Below, in pieces: positions 7,743-16,594 of a DNA stretch of 64,000 nt. The DNA is taken from positions 186,001 through 250,000 of the forward strand of contig NZ_JAXQNP010000002.1 in the NCBI RefSeq assembly GCF_034427435.1. The letters are read 5' to 3'. Position 1 is the stretch's first letter, and every line of letters begins with the position of its first letter. The translations under genes and the position numbers were made by a program. This DNA comes from Nitrospirillum sp034427435 (GTDB lineage Bacteria; Pseudomonadota; Alphaproteobacteria; Azospirillales; Azospirillaceae). Below the pieces are notes generated by a model, which made no database searches, had not been told where the DNA came from, and saw only the letters and a list, made by a program, of their open reading frames with translations.

Positions 7743-8729
7743 TTAACGATGGCGCGGACGCAGCCGATGGTCCAGCCGCTCATCATCCAGGCCGGCGGGT
7801 TCCTGGTGGATCGTGATTTCGGCATTGGGAAAAGCGGCGCGCAACGATGATTCGATCTCATCGGTGATGTCGTGCGCCTGCGTCAGGGTCAGGTGGCTGT
7901 CCAGCTCCAGGTGGAACTCGATATGCTGGCCCATGCCCGTGGAGCGGGTGCGCAAATCATGCAGGCCGCGCGACGCCGGGTGGGCGTTCACCAAGTCCAC
8001 CACCCGGGTCCGTTCGTCGTCGGGCAGCTCACGATCCATCAGGACGTCCAGGGCGGTGCGGGAAATGCCTACGGCGCCCCAGGCCAGGAAGGCGGCGATG
8101 CCCAGGCCGAACAGCGGGTCCCAGAAGGCCTGGCCCGTCCAGCGGCCGAGCAGCAGGGAGACGATGACGGCGGCGTTCAGCAGCATGTCGCCGCTGTAAT
8201 GCAGGCTGTCAGCGCCGATGGCCAGCGACGCCGTGCGCCGGATGACCCAGCGCTGGAACAGCACCAGCACGAAGGTGAGGGCGATGGCGACGGCCATGAC
8301 CCACAGGCCAATGCCGATGTCCCCCACCGGCCGCGGCTCGAACAGGCGGCCCAGCGATTCGTAGCCCAGGAACAGGGCGGAGCCGACGATGAAGGCGGAC
8401 TGGATCAGGGCCGCCAGCGGCTCCGCCTTGCCATGGCCGAAGCGGAAGGCGAAGTCAGGCGGCTTCAGGGCCCGGGCCACGCTGATGAGCGTGACCACCG
8501 ACGCCAGCGCGTCCACGCTGCTGTCGATCAGGGAGGACAGGATGCTGACGGAATTGGTGGCCAGGTAGGCGCCGAACTTGCCGGCGATGAGGATGGCGGC
8601 CACGGTGACGCTGGCGTAGGTGGCGCCCCGGCGCCACCGGCCATCCGGATCCCCGATGGACTCGCCGTCCCCCGGCCCCAATCCGGGTGCGGGGGAGGAA
8701 TCCGGGTCCACCTTGGCCGACATCGTCAT
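7743..8729 (-). CDS. Cation diffusion facilitator (FieF-like Zn/Fe/Cd exporter)
   Basis: A 328-aa inner-membrane antiporter. It carries the paired metal-site residues of the zinc-transporting subgroup: DSSVDAL in TM2 (DxxxD) and HYSGD in TM5 (HxxxD), six predicted TM segments and a C-terminal ferredoxin-like cytosolic domain with HIEFHLELD and EITIHQEP. It should export divalent cations in exchange for protons. The start overlaps the pdxH stop by four bases (ATGA at 8726-8729), so it is likely translationally coupled to pdxH. With zur and the His-rich GTPase at the left end, this is the third metal-related gene in 9 kb, though not in the same operon. Confidence 0.9.
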   Translation of the reverse strand: MTMSAKVDPDSSPAPGLGPGDGESIGDPDGRWRRGATYASVTVAAILIAGKFGAYLATNSVSILSSLIDSSVDALASVVTLISVARALKPPDFAFRFGHGKAEPLAALIQSAFIVGSALFLGYESLGRLFEPRPVGDIGIGLWVMAVAIALTFVLVLFQRWVIRRTASLAIGADSLHYSGDMLLNAAVIVSLLLGRWTGQAFWDPLFGLGIAAFLAWGAVGISRTALDVLMDRELPDDERTRVVDLVNAHPASRGLHDLRTRSTGMGQHIEFHLELDSHLTLTQAHDITDEIESSLRAAFPNAEITIHQEPAGLDDERLDHRLRPRHR

Positions 8730-9340
8730 GGGTAGAGGCGTTCCGTGGTCCAGAATTGGGCGTCACCCTGCCGAGTATAGACCAAGCGGTCATGCAGACG
8801 AAACTCCCGATCCTGCCAAAACTCCATGCGCAGGGGGGTGACGCGGTAGCCCGACCAGTGCGGGGGGCGCGGAATGTCGCCCTCGCCGAAGCGGGCCGTC
8901 TCCTCCGCCACGCGGCGTTCCAGGGTGGCGCGGCTGTCCAGCGGCTGCGACTGCTGCGACGCCCAGGCGCCGATCTGGCTGCCGCGCGGGCGGACACGGT
9001 AGTAATCGTCCGCCTCCTGCGCCGTGACCGGGGCGACATGGCCGTCCACCCGCACCTGGCGGCGCAGGGTCTTCCAGTGGAAGCACAGGCCCGCCACCGG
9101 GTTGGCCGCCAGCTCGCGGCCCTTGCGGCTGAGGGTGTTGGTGTAGAAGACGAAACCGCCGCCATCCACGCCCTTCAGCAGCACGATGCGGACCGTGGGG
9201 ATGCCGTCGGCGCCGATGGTGGCCAGCGACATGGCGTTGGGGTCGTTGGGTTCGGTGCGTGACGCCTCCTCCAGCCAGGACTGAAAAAGCGCATAAGGGT
9301 CGGGTGCGACAACAAAATCCATGGTGGTAATCCGTGTCAT
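8726..9340 (-). CDS. pdxH: Pyridoxine/pyridoxamine 5'-phosphate oxidase
   Basis: FMN-dependent oxidase producing pyridoxal 5'-phosphate, last step of vitamin B6 synthesis and salvage. About 204 aa from ATG 9340, which gives the normal family length; the open frame extends 26 codons further upstream without similarity. Recognisable family segments are NAMSLATIG, PTVRIVLLKGVD, FVFYTNTLSRKGREL, the RPRGSQIGAWASQQS active-site loop and the C-terminal PxxWxGYR...FW...RLHDR...W...RLYP block. The stop overlaps the cation exporter start. PLP made here serves the threonine aldolase, PabC and SufS encoded later in the window. Confidence 0.95.
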   Translation of the reverse strand: MTRITTMDFVVAPDPYALFQSWLEEASRTEPNDPNAMSLATIGADGIPTVRIVLLKGVDGGGFVFYTNTLSRKGRELAANPVAGLCFHWKTLRRQVRVDGHVAPVTAQEADDYYRVRPRGSQIGAWASQQSQPLDSRATLERRVAEETARFGEGDIPRPPHWSGYRVTPLRMEFWQDREFRLHDRLVYTRQGDAQFWTTERLYP

Positions 9341-9575
9341 AGATATGCCGGAATTGCCGCCTACCATACGCCACACTACATCCTTGTCCACGCAGGACGC
9401 CGCATGGACGACCCGCACGGTGCCGGATGATTTCGGGAAGGTTTGTTGCCCCAGATCATTGGCGGCAACCCCGAGAGGGGTGGATGCGGGACAGTGTCGG
9501 GGATGCGAGACCGGATTGCGCTAGGCCATGCCGCGGGAAAATGCGGCGCAGGAGAGGAAAGAAGGACTAAGAATC

Positions 9576-10046
9576 ATGAAGAAAGTCATCATCGCGTTGA
9601 TGGCGTCCAGCGTCCTGTTGAGCGCGTGTGACACCACCGGGGGCAAGAACCAGACCGTGGGCATGCTGGGCGGTGCGGCCGCCGGCGGCCTGATCGGCTC
9701 CCAGTTCGGCCACGGCGGCGGCAAGCTGGCCATGACCGGCCTGGGCGTCCTGCTGGGCGGCTTGGCGGGCAGCTCCATCGGCAAGCGCATGGACGACGCC
9801 GACCGCGCCGCCATGGAACGCAACACGCAGATGGCCTACACCGCCCCGGTCGGCCAGCCCATCGTGTGGAACAACCCCAACAACGACCACCAGGTCATCG
9901 TGACGCCGGTGCGCGACGGCACCCGCGGCGACGGCGCCTACTGCCGCGAATTCCAGCAGACCATCGTGGTCGGCGGCGAACGCCAGCAGGGCTACGGCAC
10001 CGCCTGCCGCCAGCCCGACGGCAGCTGGAAGATCGTGAACGACTGA
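9576..10046 (+). CDS. Glycine-zipper outer-membrane lipoprotein (17-kDa antigen-like)
   Basis: A 156-aa lipoprotein from ATG 9576, preceded by AAGGA. The signal peptide MKKVIIALMASSVLLSAC ends in lipobox LSAC at residues 15-18. Next comes a glycine zipper of the 2TM class (GMLGGAAAGGLIGSQFG and GLGVLLGGLAGSSIG), then a C-terminal domain with YCREFQQT and GTACRQPDGSW, the signature of Rickettsia 17-kDa surface-antigen relatives. It is likely an outer-membrane envelope protein of structural role. It is monocistronic, ended by a strong intrinsic terminator. Confidence 0.85.
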   Translation: MKKVIIALMASSVLLSACDTTGGKNQTVGMLGGAAAGGLIGSQFGHGGGKLAMTGLGVLLGGLAGSSIGKRMDDADRAAMERNTQMAYTAPVGQPIVWNNPNNDHQVIVTPVRDGTRGDGAYCREFQQTIVVGGERQQGYGTACRQPDGSWKIVND

Positions 10047-10062
10047 TCCCGGTTACCGAATT

Positions 10063-10103
10063 AAAGCCCCCTGGCCGGTCAAGGCTGTGCCAGGGGGCTT
10101 TTT
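10063..10103 (+). terminator. Intrinsic terminator after the glycine-zipper lipoprotein
   Basis: AAAGCCCCCTGGC and GCCAGGGGGCTTTTT form a 13-bp stem with a U tract. Confidence 0.92.
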
Positions 10104-10202
10104 CGGCTGGGCCGGTCCCCGAAATAGCCAGGGTCCGCATGCTTGAAGCGGCGGGCGCGTTGCGCATATTGTGGGGACAGACCGGCAATAGATAGTGCGA
10201 CC

Positions 10203-11093
10203 ATGCGCGATCCCTACCAAATCCTTGGCGTCGGCCGCAGCGCCAGCGCTGAGGACATTAAGCAGGCGTATCGCCGCCTTGCCAAGCAGTACCACCCCGA
10301 CCTGAACCCCGGGCGGGCCGATATCGAGTTGAAGTTCAAGGAAGCCAACGGCGCCTACAGCCTGTTGTCGGACCCGGACAAGCGCGCCCGCTATGACCGG
10401 GGCGAGATCGACGCCAGCGGTGCCGAACGTCCGGACCGCTCTTTCCGCCGCGCCTATGCCGGGGCCGGCCGCTCGGGCGATTTCGATTACGAGGACGATC
10501 CCTTCGCCGACATCTTCGGCGCCGCCCGCAAGCGCACCAGCGGCGTGAAGGCGCGGGGCAGCGACGTCGCCTATTCCGTGACGGTCAGCTTCACCGAGGC
10601 CTGCCTGGGCGCCAAGCGGCGCCTGAACCTGTCCACGGGCAAGAGCATCGACATCACCATCCCCCCCGGTACGCAGGACCAGCAGAAGCTGCGCCTGAAG
10701 GGCCAGGGCCTGCCCGGCCTGGGCGGGGCGGGGGCCGGCGACGCCATCGTCGAGGTGCATGTCAGCCCCCACACCCATTTCGTGCGGCGGGAGGACGACA
10801 TCCACCTGGATGTCCCGGTCACCCTGCAGGAGGCGCTGCTGGGCGCCACCATCAAGGTGCCCACCCTGGACGGCGCGGTCCAGGTGAAGGTGCCCAAGGC
10901 CGCCAACTCCGGCACCACCCTGCGCCTGAAGGGCAAAGGGGTCGCCAATCCCGAACGCGGGACGCAGGGCGACCAGTATGTGAAGCTGACCGTCGTCCTG
11001 CCCGACCGGCCGGATGCGGAGTTGCAGGCCTTCATCGAGAAGTGGGCCAAAACCCACGACTACGACGTCCGCCGCAAGGCGGGGTTGGGTTAA
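10203..11093 (+). CDS. DnaJ/CbpA-type Hsp40 co-chaperone lacking the zinc finger
   Basis: A 296-aa protein from ATG 10203 (MRDPYQILGVG). The J domain occupies residues 1-70 with the HPD motif in KQYHPDLNPGR. A Gly-rich linker follows, and then C-terminal substrate-binding domains I and II run directly without the CxxCxGxG zinc repeats: FTEACLGAKRRL, IPPGTQDQQKLRLKGQG, PVTLQEALLGATIKVPTLDG. That architecture is type II Hsp40 (CbpA-like), which stimulates DnaK. There is no CbpM partner nearby. It ends just before a dispersed structured repeat. Confidence 0.9.
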   Translation: MRDPYQILGVGRSASAEDIKQAYRRLAKQYHPDLNPGRADIELKFKEANGAYSLLSDPDKRARYDRGEIDASGAERPDRSFRRAYAGAGRSGDFDYEDDPFADIFGAARKRTSGVKARGSDVAYSVTVSFTEACLGAKRRLNLSTGKSIDITIPPGTQDQQKLRLKGQGLPGLGGAGAGDAIVEVHVSPHTHFVRREDDIHLDVPVTLQEALLGATIKVPTLDGAVQVKVPKAANSGTTLRLKGKGVANPERGTQGDQYVKLTVVLPDRPDAELQAFIEKWAKTHDYDVRRKAGLG

Positions 11094-11094
11094 G

Positions 11095-11223
11095 CCCCCT
11101 CAACCGCCGGGCGCGGCCACTTGGCCGCTTGGCTTCCTCAGTTTCCAGTCCACTGCGTTCCTTGGAAACCTGCGGCGGCCGCAGTCCGGGCCTACGGCGG
11201 CATGAGCCCAATCTCATGCCGCC
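11095..11223 (+). repeat. Dispersed structured intergenic repeat, copy R1
   Basis: About 130 nt between the convergent DnaJ and aldo/keto reductase genes. Hairpins: GCGGCC/GGCCGC (11113-11128), GTTTCC/GGAAAC (11141-11169), CGGCATGAG/CTCATGCCG (11198-11221). It shares the linker CTTGGCTTCCTCAGTTTCC with other copies. Related copies are at 28936-29063, 58464-58593 and partially at 30838-30935. Confidence 0.85.
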
Positions 11224-11248
11224 AATATAACGCCCTATTCCGGGCCGT

Positions 11249-12259
11249 TCACCGATCCACCATGGCCATGGCCCGGTCGCCGTAGCGGGGGCCGGCGACC
11301 TGGTAGGTCTCCAGCGCCCCGTCCAGGCGGGCAACGTCCACGGGCGATAGTTTCAGCGCGTCGGCCGCCAAGTTCTCCTCCAGGTATTTGCGGCGCTTGG
11401 TCCCGGGGATGGGCACGATGTCCGGCCGCTTTTGCAGCAGCCAGGCCAGCGCCACCTGGCCCGCCGTGGCGCCATAGCCTTGGGCGACCTCGCGCACGAA
11501 CGCTGCCAGGCTCAGGTTGGCGTCGAAGTTGGCACCCTGCAGGCGCGGGTCGTTCTTGGAACGATAGTCGCTGTCCGGGTACTCCTCCGCCCGCTTGGCG
11601 ATGCCGGTGAGGAAGCCGCGCCCCAGGGGGCTGAATGGCACCATGCCGATGCCCAGCTCCGTCAACAGCGGCAGCACGTCCTGCTCCAGGTTCCGTTCCC
11701 ACAGGGAATATTCGCTTTGCAGCGCCGTCACCGGCTGCACCGCGTGCGCCCGGCGGATGGTGTCACACCCGGCCTCCGACAGGCCGAAATACAGCACCTT
11801 GCCTTCCTGGATCAGGTCCTTGACCGTGCCCGCCACATCCTCGATGGGCACCAGGGGATCGACACGGTGCTGGTACAGCAGGTCGATGCGGTCGGTGCGC
11901 AGCCGCGTCAGCGAGGCCTCGACCACGGCGCGGATGTGCGCGGGCCGGCTGTCCGTGCCGCCCAGGGGTGTCGCGCCCTCCCCGATGACGAAGCCGAACT
12001 TGGTGGCGATCTGCACCTGGTCGCGCCGCCCCTCCAGGGCGCGGCCCAGCAATTCCTCATTGGTGTAGGGTCCATAGACCTCCGCCGTGTCGAGGAAGGT
12101 GCAGCCCAGCTCGATGGCGCGATGCAGGGTGGCGATCGATTCCGCATCGTCGGGGCTGCCATAGGCATGGGTCATGCCCATGCAGCCCAGGCCCAAGGCC
12201 GAAACCTCCAGGCCCTGACGGCCCAGTTTGCGGCGCCCCAGTTTGTGTCCTGTCAGCAT
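11249..12259 (-). CDS. Aldo/keto reductase
   Basis: A 336-aa NADPH-dependent oxidoreductase. ATG 12259 is chosen because GGGAG lies 7 nt upstream; the TTG two codons earlier has no support. The (beta/alpha)8 family motifs include LGLGCMGMTHAYG, FLDTAEVYGPYTNEELLG (catalytic Asp and Tyr), ATKFGF with the catalytic Lys, DLLYQHRVDP with the catalytic His, and the C-terminal IPGTKRRKYLEENL cofactor-binding segment. Closest in character to the general AKR13-like group; substrate unknown. It follows the dienelactone hydrolase by 38 bp on the same strand. Confidence 0.92.
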   Translation of the reverse strand: MLTGHKLGRRKLGRQGLEVSALGLGCMGMTHAYGSPDDAESIATLHRAIELGCTFLDTAEVYGPYTNEELLGRALEGRRDQVQIATKFGFVIGEGATPLGGTDSRPAHIRAVVEASLTRLRTDRIDLLYQHRVDPLVPIEDVAGTVKDLIQEGKVLYFGLSEAGCDTIRRAHAVQPVTALQSEYSLWERNLEQDVLPLLTELGIGMVPFSPLGRGFLTGIAKRAEEYPDSDYRSKNDPRLQGANFDANLSLAAFVREVAQGYGATAGQVALAWLLQKRPDIVPIPGTKRRKYLEENLAADALKLSPVDVARLDGALETYQVAGPRYGDRAMAMVDR

Positions 12260-12297
12260 GTCCAACTCCCGTTTCTTATCCTGCCCGGCCGGGGCCG

Positions 12298-12972
12298 TTA
12301 CGCGTTGGCGCGGAACAGGTCGGCCGTGCGCTTGCGCGCCAACTGCGCGTCTTCGCGGTTGGAGTCCGGGCGGCCGTCGTTGTTGAAGCCGTGCCCCGAC
12401 TGCTCATAGATATAGACCGGCACGTCGGGATGGGCTTTTTGCAGGGTTTCCGCCACCTGGTCGGCCGGGATGTGGGCATCCTTGCGGCCGAAATGGCAGA
12501 TGACCGGGCAGGCGGGGACCAGATCGGCCAGGCCGGCCACGCCGCTGCCGTAATAGCTGGACACCGCCGCCAGCCCTGGCACCTGGGCGGCGGCCCGCCA
12601 GGCCACCGTGCCGCCATAGCAATAGCCCACCAGGAAGACGGGCCCCTTGTCCTTCAGCGCGTCGACACAGGCCTGCACGTCGGCCACCGGGTTCTCCACC
12701 CCATTGGCCCGGGCGTAGGCGAGCCCGGTGGCGTAGCCCTGTTCGTCATGGCCGGCGATAAAGCCCTTCTGCTGCCGGTCGAACATGGACGGGGCGATGA
12801 CCTCGAACCCCAGGGCGGACCAGCGGGCCACGTCCTCGGTCACGTAGGAGTCCAGGCCGAAGATTTCCTGGATGACGATGACGCCGCCCTGGCGCGGCCC
12901 CTGGGGTGCGGCGTGCAGGGCGGTGAACGCGAACCCGTCGAGGGGGGAGCGCAGCGTGATGGTTTCGGCCAT
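12298..12972 (-). CDS. Dienelactone hydrolase family protein
   Basis: A 224-aa alpha/beta hydrolase. It has the family pattern VIVIQEIFGLDSYV, VGYCYGGTVAWRAA (nucleophile elbow with Cys in place of Ser, as in true dienelactone hydrolases), FGRKDAHIP (catalytic Asp) and GHGFNNDGR (catalytic His). ATG 12972 is preceded by an excellent AGGAGG. Typical length. There is no aromatic-degradation operon around it, so it is more likely a general hydrolase. Sits between a BrkB-like gene and an aldo/keto reductase on the same strand, probably one transcript. Confidence 0.92.
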   Translation of the reverse strand: MAETITLRSPLDGFAFTALHAAPQGPRQGGVIVIQEIFGLDSYVTEDVARWSALGFEVIAPSMFDRQQKGFIAGHDEQGYATGLAYARANGVENPVADVQACVDALKDKGPVFLVGYCYGGTVAWRAAAQVPGLAAVSSYYGSGVAGLADLVPACPVICHFGRKDAHIPADQVAETLQKAHPDVPVYIYEQSGHGFNNDGRPDSNREDAQLARKRTADLFRANA

Positions 12973-13016
12973 GTCGGCCTCCTCTTGGATTGGATCTGAA
13001 AGGACGGAAAAGGGCT

Positions 13017-14408
13017 TCAGCGCCCGGGGGGCGGACCGCCGGCCCGCTTGCGCGCGGCCATTGACGGCGGCTCCGCCGAAACTGGTTCTTCCGGGATGGG
13101 TTCCCCCGTTTCGGACTCCCCCTGGGGTGCCAGCAGCTTCGCCAGCGGGGTGTCCATGAGCGCGCCGGCATCACGCCGCGCCCGCTCGAAAATGGCATGC
13201 ACCTTGGCTTGCCAGGGCGCCTGTAAGTGGCCGACCGACAGCAGGTCGCCCCACATGCCGAAATCCAACGCCAGGTACAGGTCGCTTAGAGTGGACTCGT
13301 GCGGGTCGCGGGTGGCGACCCAGGCGCCGTCGGCGGTGCGGATGGTCCAGTTGGCGGCGCACAGTTGTTCCAGCATGCCGTCGACCGCGACGGCGCCCAC
13401 CGGCACCCGGGAGATGACGTCCGCCCGCTTCAGGGCATGGCCCTCCCGCGCGGCCAGCATCAGCTCGCGCAGGATGGCCAGGGCCACCACCAGGCGCTGG
13501 GCCGGCGACAGACCGGCGGGGCCCAATTCGGTGATGCGGCCCGAACGCCATTCCGGCAGCGCCGCCGTCACCTCCGCCCCGAACAGGATCAGGCACCAGA
13601 CGAGGTAGAGCCACAACAGCACCGTGGGCAGGACCGACAAGGCGCCGTAGATGGTGGTGTAGGTGTGGACCTGGCCGATGTAGACGGCGAACCCCACCTT
13701 GGCCGCCTCCATGGCGGCTCCGGCCACCACCCCGCCCACCAGGGCGTCCTGCCAGCGCACCGGCCGGGTGGGGATGGCGAGATAGGTCAGGCCGAAAAAC
13801 GCGCTTTCCAGGATGCCCGGCAGCACCCGCCGCACCAGTTCCACCACCACGGAGCCCTCGGCCCCCAGGTAGGAGACGGCGATGGAGGACAGCGACAAAC
13901 TGACGCCCAGCAGCAGGGGGGCCATGGTCAGCACCGCCCAGAAGGACAGCACCCGCACCAGCACGGAGTGGCGTTCCCGGCTGCGCCAGATGGCGTTGTA
14001 GGCCCCCTCGATGGAGAAGAACAACAGGATGGAGGTGACGGCCAAGCCCAGCACCCCCACCCCCGTCATGGCCCCGGCGTTGCTGACGAACTGCTGCAGG
14101 CGGTCGGTCAGGTTCTCCCCCACCTGGGGCACCAGGTTTTGCAGCAGCAGCATCTCCGCTTCCGCCCGCAGGGTCTGAAAGGCCGGGAAAGCCTGGAAAA
14201 TCGCGAAGCCGACGGTCAGCAGCGGCACCACCGCCAGCAGGCTGGTGTAGGTCAGGGAGCCCACCGCCTGCAGGCAATTGTCCCGGTAGAAGCGGCGCAC
14301 GGCATAGCTGGTGACGCCGACGACGGCCAGCAGGACATGGCGCACGGCGGATGGCAGGTGGTCGGCCCACCGCGCCCAGCCAGGGGATCGCGCCCGCGTC
14401 TCAGTCAT
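13017..14408 (-). CDS. YihY/BrkB family inner-membrane protein
   Basis: A 463-aa membrane protein from ATG 14408. The open frame continues 48 codons upstream but that part overlaps the divergent fabI promoter and lacks similarity. Six TM helices follow an N-terminal amphipathic region (FYRDNCLQAVGSLTYTSLLAVVPLLTV is the most conserved stretch, positions roughly 35-60), and a C-terminal cytoplasmic winged-helix-like domain occupies the last 150 residues, as in UPF0761 proteins. The family was once annotated as ribonuclease BN in error. Molecular function is unknown. Divergent from fabI, with 125 bp between starts. Confidence 0.88.
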   Translation of the reverse strand: MTETRARSPGWARWADHLPSAVRHVLLAVVGVTSYAVRRFYRDNCLQAVGSLTYTSLLAVVPLLTVGFAIFQAFPAFQTLRAEAEMLLLQNLVPQVGENLTDRLQQFVSNAGAMTGVGVLGLAVTSILLFFSIEGAYNAIWRSRERHSVLVRVLSFWAVLTMAPLLLGVSLSLSSIAVSYLGAEGSVVVELVRRVLPGILESAFFGLTYLAIPTRPVRWQDALVGGVVAGAAMEAAKVGFAVYIGQVHTYTTIYGALSVLPTVLLWLYLVWCLILFGAEVTAALPEWRSGRITELGPAGLSPAQRLVVALAILRELMLAAREGHALKRADVISRVPVGAVAVDGMLEQLCAANWTIRTADGAWVATRDPHESTLSDLYLALDFGMWGDLLSVGHLQAPWQAKVHAIFERARRDAGALMDTPLAKLLAPQGESETGEPIPEEPVSAEPPSMAARKRAGGPPPGR

Positions 14409-14533
14409 GGGAACCTGCCAAGGGAAGACCTTTCCGGCGTGTATTCTAGGTGTGCGCAAATATAGGGTGGGTGGCCTTTGACCGTAAAATCGGTTCGTGT
14501 AGGATGCGCGCCTAATTTTCCGGAGAGAGACGG

Positions 14534-15406
14534 ATGACCACTTCGACGGCAACCCCCGCGCCGGGGCCCGCCACCGGGACCCTGATGGCCGGTAAGCGCG
14601 GCCTGATCATGGGCGTGGCCAATGACCGGTCCATCGCCTGGGGCATCGCCAAGGCGGTCGCCGCCCAGGGTGCCGAACTGGCCTTCACCTACATGGGCGA
14701 CGCGCTGGCCAAGCGCGTGAAGCCCCTGGCGGAGCAGCTGGGCGTGCCGCACGTCCTGCCCTGCGACGTCACCGACGAGGCCAGCATGGACGCGGTGTTC
14801 GCGACCCTGAAGGAACAGTGGGGAACGCTGGACTTCGTGGTGCATGCGATCGGCTTTTCCGACAAGAACGAGTTGGATGGGCTGTACCTGAACACCTCCC
14901 GTGCCAACTTCGCGTTGACCATGGATGTTTCCTGCTACTCGTTCACCGCCATCGCCCAGCGGGCGGTGCCGATGATGACCAACGGCGGCAGCCTGCTGAC
15001 CCTCAGCTATTATGGCGCCGAACGGGTGATGCCGCACTACAATGTGATGGGCGTGGCCAAGGCGGCGCTGGAAGCCAGCGTGCGTTACCTGGCGGCTGAC
15101 CTGGGCCCCCAGAACATCCGCGTCAACGCCATCTCCGCCGGGCCCATCAAGACCCTGGCGGCCAGCGGCATCGGCGACTTCCGCGCCATCCTGAAGTGGA
15201 ACGAGCTGAACGCCCCGCTGAAGCGCAACGTCACCATCGGTGAGGTCGGCAACTCCGCCCTGTACCTGTTGAGCGACCTGGGCAGCGGCGTCACCGGTGA
15301 GGTCCACCACGTCGACAGCGGCTACCACACGGTGGGCATGCTGGCGGTGGACAGCGCCGCGGAAACCTCGGCCCTGTTGCAGAGCCTGGTGAAGTCGGAA
15401 GGGTAA
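14534..15406 (+). CDS. fabI: Enoyl-ACP reductase (NADH), FabI type
   Basis: A 290-aa short-chain dehydrogenase that performs the final reduction in each fatty-acid elongation cycle. GVANDRSIAWGIAKA is the FabI-specific cofactor motif; the catalytic Tyr and Lys lie in the YNVMGVAKAALE segment (Y-x6-K), and VNAISAGPIKTLAASGI is the substrate-loop region. It has about 18 extra residues at the N-terminus (Ala/Pro/Thr-rich) relative to most FabI, with Met18 as an alternative start. GGAGAGAGACGG precedes ATG 14534. aroC follows after 6 bp, so the two are translated from one mRNA. FabI is the triclosan target. Confidence 0.96.
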   Translation: MTTSTATPAPGPATGTLMAGKRGLIMGVANDRSIAWGIAKAVAAQGAELAFTYMGDALAKRVKPLAEQLGVPHVLPCDVTDEASMDAVFATLKEQWGTLDFVVHAIGFSDKNELDGLYLNTSRANFALTMDVSCYSFTAIAQRAVPMMTNGGSLLTLSYYGAERVMPHYNVMGVAKAALEASVRYLAADLGPQNIRVNAISAGPIKTLAASGIGDFRAILKWNELNAPLKRNVTIGEVGNSALYLLSDLGSGVTGEVHHVDSGYHTVGMLAVDSAAETSALLQSLVKSEG

Positions 15407-15412
15407 ACGGCC

Positions 15413-16492
15413 ATGGCCGGTAACGGCATCGGAACCCAGTTCCGCTTCACCACCTTTGGCGAAAGCCACGGGGTGGCGCTGGGCTGCGTGGTGGACGGCG
15501 TCCCGCCCCTGCTGGACCTGGACGAGGCCTGGATTCAGGCCTTCCTGGACCGGCGCCGGCCGGGGCAGTCGCGCTTCACCACCCAGCGGCGCGAACCGGA
15601 CACGGTGCGCATCCTGTCGGGCGTGTTCGAGGGCAAGACCACGGGCACGCCCATCTGCCTGATGATCGAGAACGAGGACCAGCGGTCCAAGGACTACGGC
15701 GACATCAAGGACAAGTTCCGGCCGGGCCACGCCGACTACACCTATTGGGAACGCTATGGCATCCGTGACTATCGCGGCGGCGGGCGTTCATCGGCGCGCG
15801 AGACGGCGGCCCGCGTGGCAGCCGGCGCCGTGGCCCGCCGGGTGCTTGAGGCCGTGCCGGGTGGCGTGACCATCCGTGGCGCGCTGGTGCAGGTGGGGCC
15901 GCACAAGGTGGACCGCACGCGCTGGGACTGGGATCAGGTGGACCAGAACCCCCTGTTCTGCCCCGACGCCGGGACGGCGGAGCATTGGGCCGACTACCTG
16001 GATGGCATCCGCAAGGCCGGTTCCTCCGTGGGGGCCGTGATCGAGGTGGTGGCGTCCGGCGTTCCGGTTGGCCTGGGTGAGCCCATCTACGACAAGCTGG
16101 ACAGCGACCTGGCCCGCGCCATGATGACCATCAACGCCGTGAAGGGCGTTGAGATCGGCGCCGGTTTCGCCGCCGCCGAGCTGACGGGCGAGGACAACGC
16201 GGATGAGATGCGGGCGGGCCCCGACGGCAAGCCCGTGTTCCTGTCCAACCACGCCGGCGGCATCCTGGGCGGCCTGTCGACCGGCCAGGACATCGTCGTC
16301 CGCTTCGCGGTGAAGCCCACCAGCTCCATCCTGACGCCCCGCCGGACGGTGGACGTGCAGGGCAACGAGACGGAAATCCTGACCAAGGGCCGCCACGACC
16401 CCTGCGTCGGCATCCGCGCCGTGCCGGTGGGCGAGGCGATGATGGCCTGCGTGCTGGCCGATCACTGGTTGCGCCTGCGGGCCTACAGGTAG
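15413..16492 (+). CDS. aroC: Chorismate synthase
   Basis: A 359-aa FMN-dependent lyase converting EPSP to chorismate, the branch point for aromatic amino acids, folate and ubiquinone. Signatures GESHGVALGCVVDGVPP near residue 16, the RPGQSRFTTQRREPD segment, RGGGRSSARETAARVAAGAVA and GGILGGLSTGQDIVVRFAVKPTSS are all intact. GGAAGGG lies upstream of ATG 15413. It forms an operon with fabI and ends in a bidirectional terminator. Chorismate from this enzyme feeds PabB/PabC encoded 2 kb downstream. Confidence 0.97.
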   Translation: MAGNGIGTQFRFTTFGESHGVALGCVVDGVPPLLDLDEAWIQAFLDRRRPGQSRFTTQRREPDTVRILSGVFEGKTTGTPICLMIENEDQRSKDYGDIKDKFRPGHADYTYWERYGIRDYRGGGRSSARETAARVAAGAVARRVLEAVPGGVTIRGALVQVGPHKVDRTRWDWDQVDQNPLFCPDAGTAEHWADYLDGIRKAGSSVGAVIEVVASGVPVGLGEPIYDKLDSDLARAMMTINAVKGVEIGAGFAAAELTGEDNADEMRAGPDGKPVFLSNHAGGILGGLSTGQDIVVRFAVKPTSSILTPRRTVDVQGNETEILTKGRHDPCVGIRAVPVGEAMMACVLADHWLRLRAYR

Positions 16493-16533
16493 GCCCCGCG
16501 CCGCCGACGGCGGTTCAAGGGTTCTGAAACGGC

Positions 16534-16574
16534 AACGGCCCCGCCTGGATGACCAGGCGGGGCCGTTTCGTTTT
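16534..16574. terminator. Bidirectional intrinsic terminator between aroC and the coat-protein-U-like gene
   Basis: AACGGCCCCGCCTGG pairs with CCAGGCGGGGCCGTT, followed by TCGTTTT on the plus strand. The convergent genes end on both sides. Confidence 0.9.
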
Positions 16575-16594
16575 GGGCCGGTATGGCTGGCGGC